This document shows, in pieces, positions 45,000 through 53,559 of a stretch of 64,000 nucleotides of DNA. Under the pieces are notes generated by a model that saw nothing but the letters and a program-made list of their open reading frames with translations, ran no database searches and was not told where the DNA came from. A program made the translations under genes and the position numbers. How positions within the stretch are numbered: the first letter of the stretch is position 1; each line of letters begins with the position of its first letter. This stretch comes from Acidobacteriota bacterium (GTDB lineage Bacteria; Acidobacteriota; Vicinamibacteria; Marinacidobacterales; Marinacidobacteraceae), in the NCBI GenBank assembly GCA_022826825.1, contig JAJDUD010000008.1:199643-263642 (forward strand), read 5' to 3'.

Positions 45000-45350
45000 T
45001 CAGATCAGCAGGGCGGCGTGCCGGACGAAGAGGGGTGGCCGCGGCTCCCGGGGAGGGAGGGGCCCGTCGGGCTGGCGGTTCCACCTGGCAATCGCCCGGA
45101 CCGGTTCCCCGGAGGCGGGCAGGACCGCCGCCGGACCCGGTTCGGGGGTGAGCAGCTTGGGAACGGTGACCGAAGAACAGCACACGCTCACGCGCTCGGC
45201 GTCCGGAGCCGGCTCGGAACTGCCGTGACAACTCTGCTCGGCGGGGATTCCGGGCGCCGCCATCAGCGGACAAACGACCGCGAACGCCAGCACCACGGCA
45301 AGCACCGCGGCGGCGGGCGGTTTCCGGCGGGTCGGCCCAACGCGCTTCAT
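45000..45350 (-). CDS. Small secreted Cys/His-containing protein upstream of cusCBA
   Basis: 116 residues from the ATG at 45350 (an in-frame GTG lies at 45371). A signal peptide (about 10-35, ending MAAPG) precedes a short mature chain with SCHGSSE and VSVCCSS, then a proline- and arginine-rich tail. The CH and CC pairs and the position before the metal pump suggest a periplasmic metal-binding helper; this is inference. TATACT at 45361-45366 ends 10 bases before the ATG. No family recognised. Confidence 0.55.
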   Translation of the reverse strand: MKRVGPTRRKPPAAAVLAVVLAFAVVCPLMAAPGIPAEQSCHGSSEPAPDAERVSVCCSSVTVPKLLTPEPGPAAVLPASGEPVRAIARWNRQPDGPLPPREPRPPLFVRHAALLI

Positions 45351-45419
45351 GGAGTCAGCCAGTATAGACACGGCGGAGGAGGCCGCGCGAACGCCAGCCC
45401 CACGACGGGAAGTGGGCCC

Positions 45420-46145
45420 CTAGCCAGGTCTTCGGCCGCGCGAGCCCCGCTGAAGCGGGAAGTACAGCCGCGCGATCCACTTTGGGGGCGCCCCTGCGAG
45501 CCAGGCACCGAGCGTGAGGTAGTCGAGGACGGCCGTCGGGATCGGGCCGAGGCGTTGCCAGTGCTCCGTCCCGGTGGTCACCGCCGCTCCGGCGGGTTCG
45601 AGGCGGCCGAGACGGCGGAGGCGGCGGGCGAGCCCGGCGTCCTCGAAGATGGGCTCCTCCGGGAAGCCGCCTACCTCCCCGAACGTGCTCCGGGTGGTGA
45701 AGATGGCTTGGTCGCCGTAGGGAAGGTCGAGCCAGCGCGCTCGCCGGTTCGCTCCCCGCGCGCCGAAACGGAGCAGCGCCCCGCCGCCCTCGATGCGCTG
45801 CGGGAACCAGCCGCCGACCACGCCGGGCCGGGCCAGGATGTTCGTCACGTGTCCCGCTGCCGCGCGCGGGAGCCGGCAGTCGGCGTGGAGGAACACGAGA
45901 ATGTCTCCCCGGGCGGCGCGCGCCCCGGCGTTCAGTTGGACGGCGCGTCCCCGCGGGGCGGTTTCGACCCGCGCTCCGGCGCGCGCGGCCTCCGCCGCCG
46001 TCCTGTCGCGGCTGCCGCCGTCCACCACGACCACCTCCGCGCCCGGCGGCGCCGAGCGGATGGCCGCGCCTACGCTCATCGCGGAGTCGAGCGTCGGGAT
46101 TACGACCGAGATCACGGTGGCGGCGGGGGTGCGGAGGGTATTCAC
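45420..46145 (-). CDS. GT2 glycosyltransferase, TIGR04283-like
   Basis: 241 residues. ISVVIPTLDSAMSVGAAIRS, EVVVVDGGSRDRTAAEAARA, LNAGARAARGDILVFLHADC and the later GGFPEEPIFEDAGLARRL block match the TIGR04283 glycosyltransferase group, often found near arsenosugar or metal-related clusters. The GTG at 46145 is the outer start; the GTG at 46115 matches the usual MISVVIP beginning better. Divergent to the nuo operon. Confidence 0.82.
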   Translation of the reverse strand: MNTLRTPAATVISVVIPTLDSAMSVGAAIRSAPPGAEVVVVDGGSRDRTAAEAARAGARVETAPRGRAVQLNAGARAARGDILVFLHADCRLPRAAAGHVTNILARPGVVGGWFPQRIEGGGALLRFGARGANRRARWLDLPYGDQAIFTTRSTFGEVGGFPEEPIFEDAGLARRLRRLGRLEPAGAAVTTGTEHWQRLGPIPTAVLDYLTLGAWLAGAPPKWIARLYFPLQRGSRGRRPG

Positions 46146-46171
46146 CGGTGCGTTTTGGTGAACGTTTGGTC

Positions 46172-46201
46172 TTTACCTATCGTCGGGCCCCCCGGTAGAA
46201 T
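46172..46201 (+). promoter_or_regulatory. Putative sigma70 promoter of the nuo operon
   Basis: TTTACC (46172-46177) and TAGAAT (46196-46201) are separated by 18 bases, in the 108-bp space between a divergent gene and nuoA. The predicted start would leave a leader of about 45 bases, rich in T just before the ATG. Confidence 0.5.
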
Positions 46202-46253
46202 TCTGTGCGTTCCGCTGTCCGGGCTGCCGAGGCGGCGGTTTTTTCGATTCTTC

Positions 46254-46694
46254 ATGGGCGAATACCTCGGACCGCTGGTCGCGATCGCGGTCGGCGTGCT
46301 CTTCGTCGCGGTCACCCTCCTGGTTTCGTCGCTCGTCCGTCCTTCGCTGCCCCTCGACTCGAAGTCGCAACCCTACGAGTGCGGGGAGAACCCGGTCGGC
46401 TCGCCGTGGGGCGTGCAGTTCAACATCCGGTTCTACGTCTTCGCCCTGGTGTTTCTCATCTTCGACGTGGAAGCGGTCATGCTGCTGCCCTGGGCGCTCG
46501 CCTACCTCGACCTGGGCGCCGGCGCGCTGATCGCCGGACTCATCTTCATCGGGATGCTGGTTCTCGGGCTCGCCGACGTGTGGGTCAAGGGCGATCTCGA
46601 GTGGGTGCGGGAGGAAGAGCGGCGGGCCCTCAAAGCGAGTTCGTCGGCGCGTCCGGGAGCCGAGACCTCTTCCGCCTCGGGAGCGGCCGCCTGA
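46254..46694 (+). CDS. nuoA: NADH-quinone oxidoreductase subunit A
   Basis: 146 residues, three transmembrane helices. The conserved loop [20 protein letters not shown] and [22 protein letters not shown] are diagnostic. It sits at the junction of the peripheral and membrane arms and helps shape the quinone channel. First gene of nuoABCDHIJKN; the C-terminal ~25 residues are an Ala/Ser-rich extension. Confidence 0.95.
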   Translation: MGEYLGPLVAIAVGVLFVAVTLLVSSLVRPSLPLDSKSQPYECGENPVGSPWGVQFNIRFYVFALVFLIFDVEAVMLLPWALAYLDLGAGALIAGLIFIGMLVLGLADVWVKGDLEWVREEERRALKASSSARPGAETSSASGAAA

Positions 46695-46737
46695 GGCCCG
46701 TCATCTTGTTCGACCGGCCGCGCAACGGAGACTCCGC

Positions 46738-47301
46738 GTGGATCTGATCGGCGCCCTCGGCAAGGGCCTCGGCAAGGACAACGTCGCGCTCACCACGGTG
46801 AGCGCGATCGTGAACTGGGCGCGGCTGTCGGCGCTCTGGCCGATGACCTTCGGCCTCGCCTGCTGCGCCATCGAGATGATGGCGACCGGGGCGAGCCGCT
46901 TCGACTGGGACCGGCTCGGCCTCATCCCCCGGGCAACCCCCCGGCAGTCGGACTGCATGATCGTCGCCGGCACCGTCACCCACAAGATGGCGATCCGCAT
47001 CAAGACGCTCTACGACCAGATGCCGGAACCCAAGTACGTCATCTCGATGGGCAGCTGCGCCAACAACGGCGGCCCCTACTGGCAGTACGGCTACCACGTC
47101 GTGAAGGGCGTGGACCAGATCATCCCGGTGGATGTCTACGTGCCGGGCTGCCCGCCCCGGCCGGAAGCGCTGCTCTACGGGATCATGGCGCTCCAGGACC
47201 GGATCCGCGAGAAGTCGCTTCTCGACGATCCGCGGGAAGGCCGGCCCCGGCCGGCGGCCGCGGGTCAGCCCACCGGCCGGATGGTGGAGATGGCCGGGTG
47301 A
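46738..47301 (+). CDS. nuoB: NADH-quinone oxidoreductase subunit B
   Basis: 187 residues, GTG start. Carries the N2 [4Fe-4S] cluster that reduces quinone: [37 protein letters not shown] and [20 protein letters not shown] supply the four Cys (adjacent CC, then one each). Its stop overlaps the nuoC start (GTGA). Confidence 0.96.
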   Translation: MDLIGALGKGLGKDNVALTTVSAIVNWARLSALWPMTFGLACCAIEMMATGASRFDWDRLGLIPRATPRQSDCMIVAGTVTHKMAIRIKTLYDQMPEPKYVISMGSCANNGGPYWQYGYHVVKGVDQIIPVDVYVPGCPPRPEALLYGIMALQDRIREKSLLDDPREGRPRPAAAGQPTGRMVEMAG

Positions 47302-47849
47302 GCGCCGCCTCCATCATCGAGCGTCTCGCCGCTCATCTCGGTCTGGAAGAAGGTGCGTTCGAGTCCGACGCGGAGGCGAAGGATCCCTGGGTGAGGGTCC
47401 CGGGGGACAAGCTGCTGGCGGCGGCCGAGTTCCTGAAGACGGATCCGGAACTCGACTTCGACACTCTCCACTGCGTCTCGGGGGTGGACTGGCCGGGCGA
47501 TGATCCGCCCGCCATCGAGGTGGTGTACCACCTCACCTCGCTGAGCAGGAAGCACTGGATCGTGCTGAAGACCCGGGTGGACCGCGAAGGAGCAAGCCTT
47601 CCGACTTTGGAGACGGTCTGGAAGGCGGCCAACTGGCACGAACGCGAGACCTACGACCTCTTCGGCGTCCGTTTCGAGGGACACAGCGATCTGCGGCGCA
47701 TCCTGCTCCCGAGCGACTGGCCCGGGCACCCGCTGCTGCGTGACTGGGAGTGGCCCGAGACCTGGCACAAGATTCCGGTCAAGGCGGGACGGCAGATGAC
47801 CGAGCGGGCCGAAGGCGGCCAGATGACGGGCGTGGGCCCGTTCGACTGA
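47298..47849 (+). CDS. nuoC: NADH-quinone oxidoreductase subunit C
   Basis: 183 residues. The 30-kDa subunit signature [20 protein letters not shown] and the following [19 protein letters not shown] are present. It is a separate protein, not fused to NuoD. GTG start coupled to nuoB. A repeat-filled 103-base gap separates it from nuoD. Confidence 0.95.
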   Translation: MSAASIIERLAAHLGLEEGAFESDAEAKDPWVRVPGDKLLAAAEFLKTDPELDFDTLHCVSGVDWPGDDPPAIEVVYHLTSLSRKHWIVLKTRVDREGASLPTLETVWKAANWHERETYDLFGVRFEGHSDLRRILLPSDWPGHPLLRDWEWPETWHKIPVKAGRQMTERAEGGQMTGVGPFD

Positions 47850-47868
47850 GGTAGCGGGGATGGACAAG

Positions 47869-47950
47869 GGGAGCGCCGCCAGTTCTCCCGGTGGGGGCCT
47901 TCAGGCCGGCACCGCCGCCCGAGGCGGCGAGCCTCACGAGGCGGGCTCCT
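47869..47950 (+). repeat. Palindromic repeat inserted between nuoC and nuoD
   Basis: GGGAGCGCCGCC, then TTCTCCCGGTGGGGGCCTTC and AGGCCGGCACCGCCGCC. The second part matches 1103-1140 almost base for base and more loosely 26982-27002. GCCGCC-CGA-GGCGGC adds a hairpin. It is the only sizeable gap in an otherwise tightly packed operon, so the repeat could influence mRNA processing or relative subunit output. Confidence 0.55.
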
Positions 47951-47952
47951 GA

Positions 47953-49167
47953 ATGGCCGAGCATCGTTCCCCCGTCGATGGGGCCCCGCTGGTCACCCTC
48001 TACGACGAGGACCTGCCGCCCGACAACTCCTACGCGTTCTCGCCGGAGGACCTCGAAGAGGACGAGATGATCCTCAACATGGGGCCCCAGCACCCCTCGA
48101 CCCACGGCGTGCTGCGGGTGGAGCTCAAGACCGACGGGGAGATCGTCAAGGACGCCCGGCCGCACATCGGCTACCTGCACCGGAACTTCGAAAAGCACGC
48201 CGAGAACATCGACTACCAGGGCGTCATCCCCTTCACCGACCGGATGGACTACGTCGGCTCGATGGGGAACAGCCTCGCCTACGCGCTCACCGTCGAGAAA
48301 CTGCTCGGCATCGGGGTGGGCGAGCGGGTCGCGGGCATCCGGGTGATCACCGCCGAACTGCAGCGGATCGCGAGTCACCTGCTCGCGATGGGCACCTACG
48401 GGATGGACATCGGCGCCTTCACGCCGTTCCTGCTCTGCTTCCAGCAGCGCGAGCGGATCCTCGATCTCTTCGAGTGGCTCTGCGGCGCCCGCCTGCTCTA
48501 CAACTACAACTGGGTCGGCGGCGTCTCGCACGACCTGCCCGAGGGCTGGACCGACAAGTGCCGGCGCTTCCTCGACGAGTTCGTGCCGGTGCTGGACGAG
48601 GTGGACAAGCTCCTCAGCCACAACAAGATCTTCATCCGCCGGACCGCCGACATCGGGATCATCACCCCGGAGATGGCGAAGGACTACGCCCTCTCCGGCC
48701 CGAATCTGCGCGGCTCCGGGATCGACTGGGACCTGCGGCGGGACGACCCCTACCTAGGCTACGAGAACTACGACTTCAACATCGTGGTGGCAACCAGTCC
48801 CCACGGCCCTGTCGGTTCCTGCTGGGACCGGTACTTCGTGCGGGTCCGCGAGATGTACGAGAGCGTCAAGATCGTCCGCCAGGCGCTCGACCGCCTGCCT
48901 GCGGAGGGCGACGTCCACGAGAACGTGCCGCGGTTCGTGCGGCCGCTGGCCGGCGAGGCCTACTGCCGCAGCGAGGCGCCGCGGGGTGAACTGGCCTTCT
49001 ACATCGTCGCCGAGAACAAGAAGCCCATCCCCTACCGGGTCAAGGGCCGCTCCCCCTGCTTCGTGGCGATGGGGCTCTTCCACGAGATCACCCGCGGCGA
49101 GATGATTGCCGACATCATCGCCATCATCGGCAGCCTGGACATTGTCCTCGGAGAGATCGACCGGTGA
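47953..49167 (+). CDS. nuoD: NADH-quinone oxidoreductase subunit D
   Basis: 404 residues. The 49-kDa subunit signature LNMGPQHPSTHGVLRVELKT is at about 37-56; HIGYLHRNFEKHAENIDYQG and the C-terminal DIVLGEIDR ending are typical. With NuoB it forms the quinone pocket. A ~35-residue N-terminal stretch before the signature is unremarkable. The stop overlaps the nuoH start (GTGA). Confidence 0.96.
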   Translation: MAEHRSPVDGAPLVTLYDEDLPPDNSYAFSPEDLEEDEMILNMGPQHPSTHGVLRVELKTDGEIVKDARPHIGYLHRNFEKHAENIDYQGVIPFTDRMDYVGSMGNSLAYALTVEKLLGIGVGERVAGIRVITAELQRIASHLLAMGTYGMDIGAFTPFLLCFQQRERILDLFEWLCGARLLYNYNWVGGVSHDLPEGWTDKCRRFLDEFVPVLDEVDKLLSHNKIFIRRTADIGIITPEMAKDYALSGPNLRGSGIDWDLRRDDPYLGYENYDFNIVVATSPHGPVGSCWDRYFVRVREMYESVKIVRQALDRLPAEGDVHENVPRFVRPLAGEAYCRSEAPRGELAFYIVAENKKPIPYRVKGRSPCFVAMGLFHEITRGEMIADIIAIIGSLDIVLGEIDR

Positions 49168-50315
49168 TCACCCGCTTCCGGCAGATCGAGATGCGGCTCA
49201 TGGGGCCGCTCACGATGATTCCCATCGTGCTCTGCCTGGTGGTGCTGGGCACCATAGCGGCGCTCCCGGTGGTGGCGACGATCCTCTCCGAACTGGTCGC
49301 CGATTTCGTTCCGGCCGGCCTCCAGCGCCTGACCATCGTGGTCCTCGGCACCGCCGGGTTCGTCGGCATCCTGGCGCTCAATCCCATCTACTCGATCTGG
49401 CTCGAGCGCAAGGTCGCGGCGCACGTCCAGGACCGGCTCGGCCCGATGCGGGTCGGGTGGCACGGACTGCTCCAGAGCTTCGCCGACGGCATGAAGCTCC
49501 TCTTCAAGGAGGACCTCGTCCCGCGCGACGCCGACCGGCTGTTGTTCGGCGCGGCGCCCATGCTCGCGGTGGCGAGCGCGTTCGCGGCCTTCGCGATCGT
49601 TCCCTGGGGGGTCCGCGAGGACGGGACCGTGCTCGCGGTCGCGAACCTGAACATCGGCGTCCTCTACTTCATCGCGATCACTTCGCTCGGCGCCCTCTCG
49701 GTGCTGATGGCGGGCTGGGGCTCGAACAACAAGTACGCCCTCTACGGGGGCATGCGGGCTGCGGCCCAGATGGTGAGCTACGAGATCCCGACCGCGATCC
49801 TGGTGCTGGTGGTGGTCGCCCAGGTCGGCAGCCTCTCCATTCCCGACATCGTGAACGCCCAGGCGGGCGGGATCCTCGGGGTCGGCGACTGGCTGGTCTT
49901 CCAGCTCTTCCCGCTGAACCTGATCGCCTTCGTGCTGTTCTTCATCTGCGGCCTCGCCGAGACGAACCGAACCCCGTTCGACATCCCCGAAGCCGAATCG
50001 GAGCTGGTGGCCGGTTTCCACACCGAGTACAGCGGGATGCGGTTCGCGTTCTTCTTCCTGGCCGAGTACGGGAACATGCTGCTGGTCTCGATGCTGGCGG
50101 CGCTGCTCTTCCTGGGCGGCTGGATCGGCCCCTTCGGGTCGAACCCCCTCCTCTTCTTCATCAAGGGGTTCGGCCTGGTGGTGGTCCAGATGTGGCTCCG
50201 CTGGACGCTGCCGCGCCTGCGGGTGGACCAGTTGATGGGAATCTGCTGGAAGTACGTCATCCCGATCTCGTTCTTCCTTCTGGTGGTGACCACCGTCATC
50301 AAGGGTCTGTTGTGA
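49164..50315 (+). CDS. nuoH: NADH-quinone oxidoreductase subunit H
   Basis: 383 residues, about eight transmembrane helices. Signatures: NPIYSIWLERKVAAHVQDRLGP, LQSFADGMKLLFKED, GLAETNRTPFDIPEAESELV and FHTEYSGMRFAFFFLAEYGN. It connects the quinone site to the proton channels. The N-terminal ~50 residues are longer than usual. GTG start. Confidence 0.96.
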   Translation: MITRFRQIEMRLMGPLTMIPIVLCLVVLGTIAALPVVATILSELVADFVPAGLQRLTIVVLGTAGFVGILALNPIYSIWLERKVAAHVQDRLGPMRVGWHGLLQSFADGMKLLFKEDLVPRDADRLLFGAAPMLAVASAFAAFAIVPWGVREDGTVLAVANLNIGVLYFIAITSLGALSVLMAGWGSNNKYALYGGMRAAAQMVSYEIPTAILVLVVVAQVGSLSIPDIVNAQAGGILGVGDWLVFQLFPLNLIAFVLFFICGLAETNRTPFDIPEAESELVAGFHTEYSGMRFAFFFLAEYGNMLLVSMLAALLFLGGWIGPFGSNPLLFFIKGFGLVVVQMWLRWTLPRLRVDQLMGICWKYVIPISFFLLVVTTVIKGLL

Positions 50316-50322
50316 GGGAGTC

Positions 50323-50850
50323 ATGAAGCGTTATTTCGTGGATCTGTGGGAATCGGTCAGCACCGTCCTCATCGGGATGGGCGTGACCTTCCGCCACCTC
50401 TTCACCCGCTCGGTGACCCAGCAGTACACCGCCGACGAACTTCCCGAGGAGCGCTGGCGCTCTCCGCTGGACATCCCCAAGGAGTCCCTGATGGAGCGCT
50501 CGCGGATGAAGCTCCACGTGAAGATCGAGGACTGCATCGGCTGCAAGCAGTGCGAGCGCGCCTGCCCGGTGGACTGCATTCACATCGAGAACGAGAAGCG
50601 GGCCCGGGACGCACCGGCGATCTTCGCGGCCGACGGGACCGCCATCAAGCAGACGGTGGTCCAGTTCGACATCGACATGTCGCTGTGCTGCTACTGCCAG
50701 CTCTGCGTCTTCCCGTGCCCCACCGACTGCATCCTGATGACGCCCAACTACGAGTTCGGCGGCAAGACGAAGGGCGACCTGCTCTACCGCTACGCCAAGG
50801 AGCCGCGGACGCCCCCCGAGCCGCCGCCGGCCGAGGCCGCCCAAGCCTGA
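50323..50850 (+). CDS. nuoI: NADH-quinone oxidoreductase subunit I
   Basis: 175 residues with two [4Fe-4S] motifs: CIGCKQCERACPVDCI and CCYCQLCVFPCPTDCI, the N6a/N6b clusters feeding electrons to NuoB. The N-terminal amphipathic segment (VTFRHLFTRSVTQQY) docks on the membrane arm. With nuoE, nuoF and nuoG absent from this cluster, NuoI may be the electron entry point for ferredoxin. Confidence 0.96.
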   Translation: MKRYFVDLWESVSTVLIGMGVTFRHLFTRSVTQQYTADELPEERWRSPLDIPKESLMERSRMKLHVKIEDCIGCKQCERACPVDCIHIENEKRARDAPAIFAADGTAIKQTVVQFDIDMSLCCYCQLCVFPCPTDCILMTPNYEFGGKTKGDLLYRYAKEPRTPPEPPPAEAAQA

Positions 50851-50860
50851 CAAACGCACG

Positions 50861-51370
50861 ATGGAATCGATGGCGTCGGCGGCGATCTTCTACGGGGTCG
50901 CCGCTCTCGTGCTGGGGTCGGCGCTCTACGTGGTGGTCGGGAAGAACCTCGTCCACTCGGCGTTCGCGCTGGTGGCGGCGTTCTTCGGGGTGGCGGTCTT
51001 CTACGTCTACCTCGGCGCCGACTTCCTCGCCGGCGCCCAGGTGCTGATCTACGTGGGAGGCATCCTCACGCTGCTGCTCTTCGGCGTGATGCTGACCAAC
51101 CGGATCTACAACCTGAACCTCCGCTCCGGGGCGATCCAGGTCGTCCCGGGGGCGCTCTCCGCGGGCCTGGTCTTCGCGCTGCTCGTCTGGATCATCCAGT
51201 CGGTGGACTGGGGCGCCATGGATGTGGGTGACCCGGGGCCGACCAGCGAGTCCATCGGACGGCTGCTGATGGGCGACTACCTGCTGCCGTTCGAGATCGC
51301 CTCGGTCCTGCTGCTGATCGCGCTCATGGGTGCGGCCATGCTCGTCCGCCGCCGTGGTGGCTCGTCATGA
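50861..51370 (+). CDS. nuoJ: NADH-quinone oxidoreductase subunit J
   Basis: 169 residues, five transmembrane helices. FYGVAALVLGSALYVVVGKN, HSAFALVAAFFGVAVFYVYL and the FLAGAQVLIYVGGILTLLLF helix with the pi-bulge region identify NuoJ. ATGA overlap with nuoK. Confidence 0.94.
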   Translation: MESMASAAIFYGVAALVLGSALYVVVGKNLVHSAFALVAAFFGVAVFYVYLGADFLAGAQVLIYVGGILTLLLFGVMLTNRIYNLNLRSGAIQVVPGALSAGLVFALLVWIIQSVDWGAMDVGDPGPTSESIGRLLMGDYLLPFEIASVLLLIALMGAAMLVRRRGGSS

Positions 51371-51672
51371 TCCCTCTCGAGCACTACCTCTACATCTCGG
51401 CGGCGCTCTTCTCGCTGGGCGTCTTCGGGGTGCTCACCCGGCGGAACGCGGTGAACGTGTTGATGTCCATCGAGCTGATCTTCAACTCGGCGAACATCAA
51501 CCTCGTCGCGTTCTCCCGGTTCGTGGAGGGCGCGCTCGGCGGCCAGGTCTTCGCGCTCCTCGTCATCGTGATCGCCGCCTGCGAGGCGGCGGTGGCGCTC
51601 GCCATCGTGATGTCGCTCTACCGCGTCGTGAAGCACGTGAACCTCGACGACGCCGCGGAGCTCAAGGGATAG
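51367..51672 (+). CDS. nuoK: NADH-quinone oxidoreductase subunit K
   Basis: 101 residues, three helices. LSIGVF-like start (ALFSLGVFGVLTRRN), VNVLMSIELIFNSANINLVA with the conserved membrane Glu, and IVIAACEAAVALAIVMSLYR with the second Glu match NuoK of Mrp-like antiporter ancestry. nuoN follows after 3 bases; nuoL and nuoM are missing between them. Confidence 0.95.
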   Translation: MIPLEHYLYISAALFSLGVFGVLTRRNAVNVLMSIELIFNSANINLVAFSRFVEGALGGQVFALLVIVIAACEAAVALAIVMSLYRVVKHVNLDDAAELKG

Positions 51673-51675
51673 GCC

Positions 51676-53169
51676 ATGTCGGACGCCCTCCAGAGCCTCT
51701 CCCGGTTTATCCCCGAACTGATCCTGATGGGGGCCCTCGCCGTCGTGATCGTCGCGGACCTGATCACCCAGCGGCGCCCGCTCAAGAGCAGCACCGATCT
51801 GCTGAACGGGATCACGCTGGTGGGACTGTTCGCCGCCCTCGTGACCTCGTGGCAGGCGCTCGGGACCGTAGAGGCGCAGTCGCTCTTCGCCTCGATGCTG
51901 GCCGACGACGGCCTGCTCGGCGTGTTCCGGCCGATCTTCTGCCTCACCTCCATCGTGGTGCTGCTCCTCGGCATGCGCTCGAAGGAGCTGGAGGGCGTCC
52001 GGCTGGGCGAGATGCTGGCGCTGCTGCTCACCGTCACCGCGGCGCTCATGTGGATGGCCGGTTCGGTCAACCTGGTGATGATCTACCTCTCGCTCGAGAC
52101 GGTCTCGGTGGCCTCCTACCTCATGGTGGGCTACCTGAGTTCGGACCGGCTCTCGAACGAGGCGTCGCTCAAGTACATCCTCTTCGGGGCGGTCTCGACG
52201 GGCGCCATGCTCTTCGGGCTCTCGCTCCTCTACGGGATGACCGGCACCCTCGACCTCTACGGGGTGCGCGCCGCGCTCGCCGAGGGCGCGTTCGGCCCCG
52301 GGTTGCTGTTCGTGTTGATCCTGATCGCCGCCGGGATCGGCTTCAAGATCGCCGCCGCGCCGTTCCACTTCTGGTGCCCCGACGTGTATACCGGGGCCCC
52401 CACGCCGGTCACCGCGTTCCTGTCGGTCGGCCCGAAGGCCGCCGGGTTCGCGGTCCTGATCCGCTTCTTCTACCTGGGAATGGCGGAACCGGCGGGCGGA
52501 GGAGCCCTCGCTCCGGTGGGCGGCGCCGACTGGCAGATGCTCCTGATGATGCTGGCGGTCATCACCATGACCCTCGGGAACGTGGCGGCGCTCCTCCAGA
52601 CGAACGTGAAGCGGCTGCTCGCCTATTCGTCGATCGCCCACGCCGGCACCATGCTGATGGCGGCCTGCGTGCTCTCGGTCGAAGGCGTGCAGGCCATCGC
52701 GGCCTACCTGGCGATCTACCTCTTCATGAACCTCGGCGCCTTCGCGGTGGTGATCCTGGCCCACCGGGTCACGGGCAGCTTCGAGATCGACAGCTACGCC
52801 GGGTTCTGGAAGCGCTCCCCACTGCTCACCGTCGCCATGGGGATCTTCCTCTTTTCCCTGATGGGGATCCCGCCCTTCGCGGGTTTCCTGGCGAAGTGGT
52901 ACGTATTCGCGGCGGTCATCAACGCCGGGCTGGGCTGGCTCGCCGTCATCGGCGTGCTGAACGCCGCGGTGGCCGCGTTCTACTACGTCAAGGTCCTGCG
53001 GGTGATGGTGATCGATCAGGAGACCGGCCCCACCCCGGCGCTCGCGTTCAGCCGGCTGGACCTCGCGCTTCTCGTCCTTCTGGTGGTTCCCAACGTTCTT
53101 GGACTACTATTCTGGGGTTCCCTGGACCGGGTCACCGAGTACTCGCAGACGCTTCTCGAACTTGGCTGA
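51676..53169 (+). CDS. nuoN: NADH-quinone oxidoreductase subunit N
   Basis: 497 residues, about 14 transmembrane helices of the antiporter-like family. YLSLETVSVASYLMVGYLSS with the conserved Glu, GFKIAAAPFHFWCPDVYTGA (Lys and His channel residues), KRLLAYSSIAHAGTML and GIPPFAGFLAKWYVF are typical of NuoN rather than NuoL or NuoM. It is the only antiporter-type subunit encoded in the cluster. Confidence 0.94.
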   Translation: MSDALQSLSRFIPELILMGALAVVIVADLITQRRPLKSSTDLLNGITLVGLFAALVTSWQALGTVEAQSLFASMLADDGLLGVFRPIFCLTSIVVLLLGMRSKELEGVRLGEMLALLLTVTAALMWMAGSVNLVMIYLSLETVSVASYLMVGYLSSDRLSNEASLKYILFGAVSTGAMLFGLSLLYGMTGTLDLYGVRAALAEGAFGPGLLFVLILIAAGIGFKIAAAPFHFWCPDVYTGAPTPVTAFLSVGPKAAGFAVLIRFFYLGMAEPAGGGALAPVGGADWQMLLMMLAVITMTLGNVAALLQTNVKRLLAYSSIAHAGTMLMAACVLSVEGVQAIAAYLAIYLFMNLGAFAVVILAHRVTGSFEIDSYAGFWKRSPLLTVAMGIFLFSLMGIPPFAGFLAKWYVFAAVINAGLGWLAVIGVLNAAVAAFYYVKVLRVMVIDQETGPTPALAFSRLDLALLVLLVVPNVLGLLFWGSLDRVTEYSQTLLELG

Positions 53170-53229
53170 CCCCGGGACCAACCACCTGACCACTCTTCTC
53201 GCGCCTGTCTGAGGAGGCAGCTTCCCACG

Positions 53230-53487
53230 ATGTCTTACTGGATCGCCGAACCCTGCATTGGGACCAAAGATACCGCGTGCGTGGACGTTTGTCCGGTCGA
53301 TTGCATCCACCCCACGAGCGATGAGGACGGGTTCGAGGAGGCCACCCAGCTCTACATCGATCCCGACACCTGCATCGACTGCGGCGCCTGCGAGCCGGCC
53401 TGTCCGGTCACGGCCATCTTCCCGGACGAAGAGTTGCCCGACGAGTGGGCCGAGTACCGGGACATCAACACCAACTACTACGCCTGA
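53230..53487 (+). CDS. Small ferredoxin (two Fe-S clusters)
   Basis: 85 residues. CIGTKDTACVDVCPVDCI and CIDCGACEPACPVTAI give Cys spacing of the 7Fe/8Fe bacterial ferredoxin type (first motif C-x7-C-x3-CP). It follows nuoN by 60 bases on the same strand with AGGAGGC upstream. Given the missing NADH-input subunits, it is an obvious candidate electron donor or carrier for this complex, which is inference from position. Confidence 0.9.
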   Translation: MSYWIAEPCIGTKDTACVDVCPVDCIHPTSDEDGFEEATQLYIDPDTCIDCGACEPACPVTAIFPDEELPDEWAEYRDINTNYYA

Positions 53488-53501
53488 CCGGCGCTCCGGT
53501 C
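53486..53501 (+). terminator. Possible hairpin terminator after the ferredoxin gene
   Basis: GACCGG-CGCT-CCGGTC forms a 6-bp GC hairpin that overlaps the ferredoxin stop codon. No T-run follows, so support is weak. Confidence 0.3.
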
Positions 53502-53559
53502 ACCGCCGCCGCGCGGGGTTCGTCTCCCGCGCCTGAACCGTGCGCGTTCCCGACCTCGC

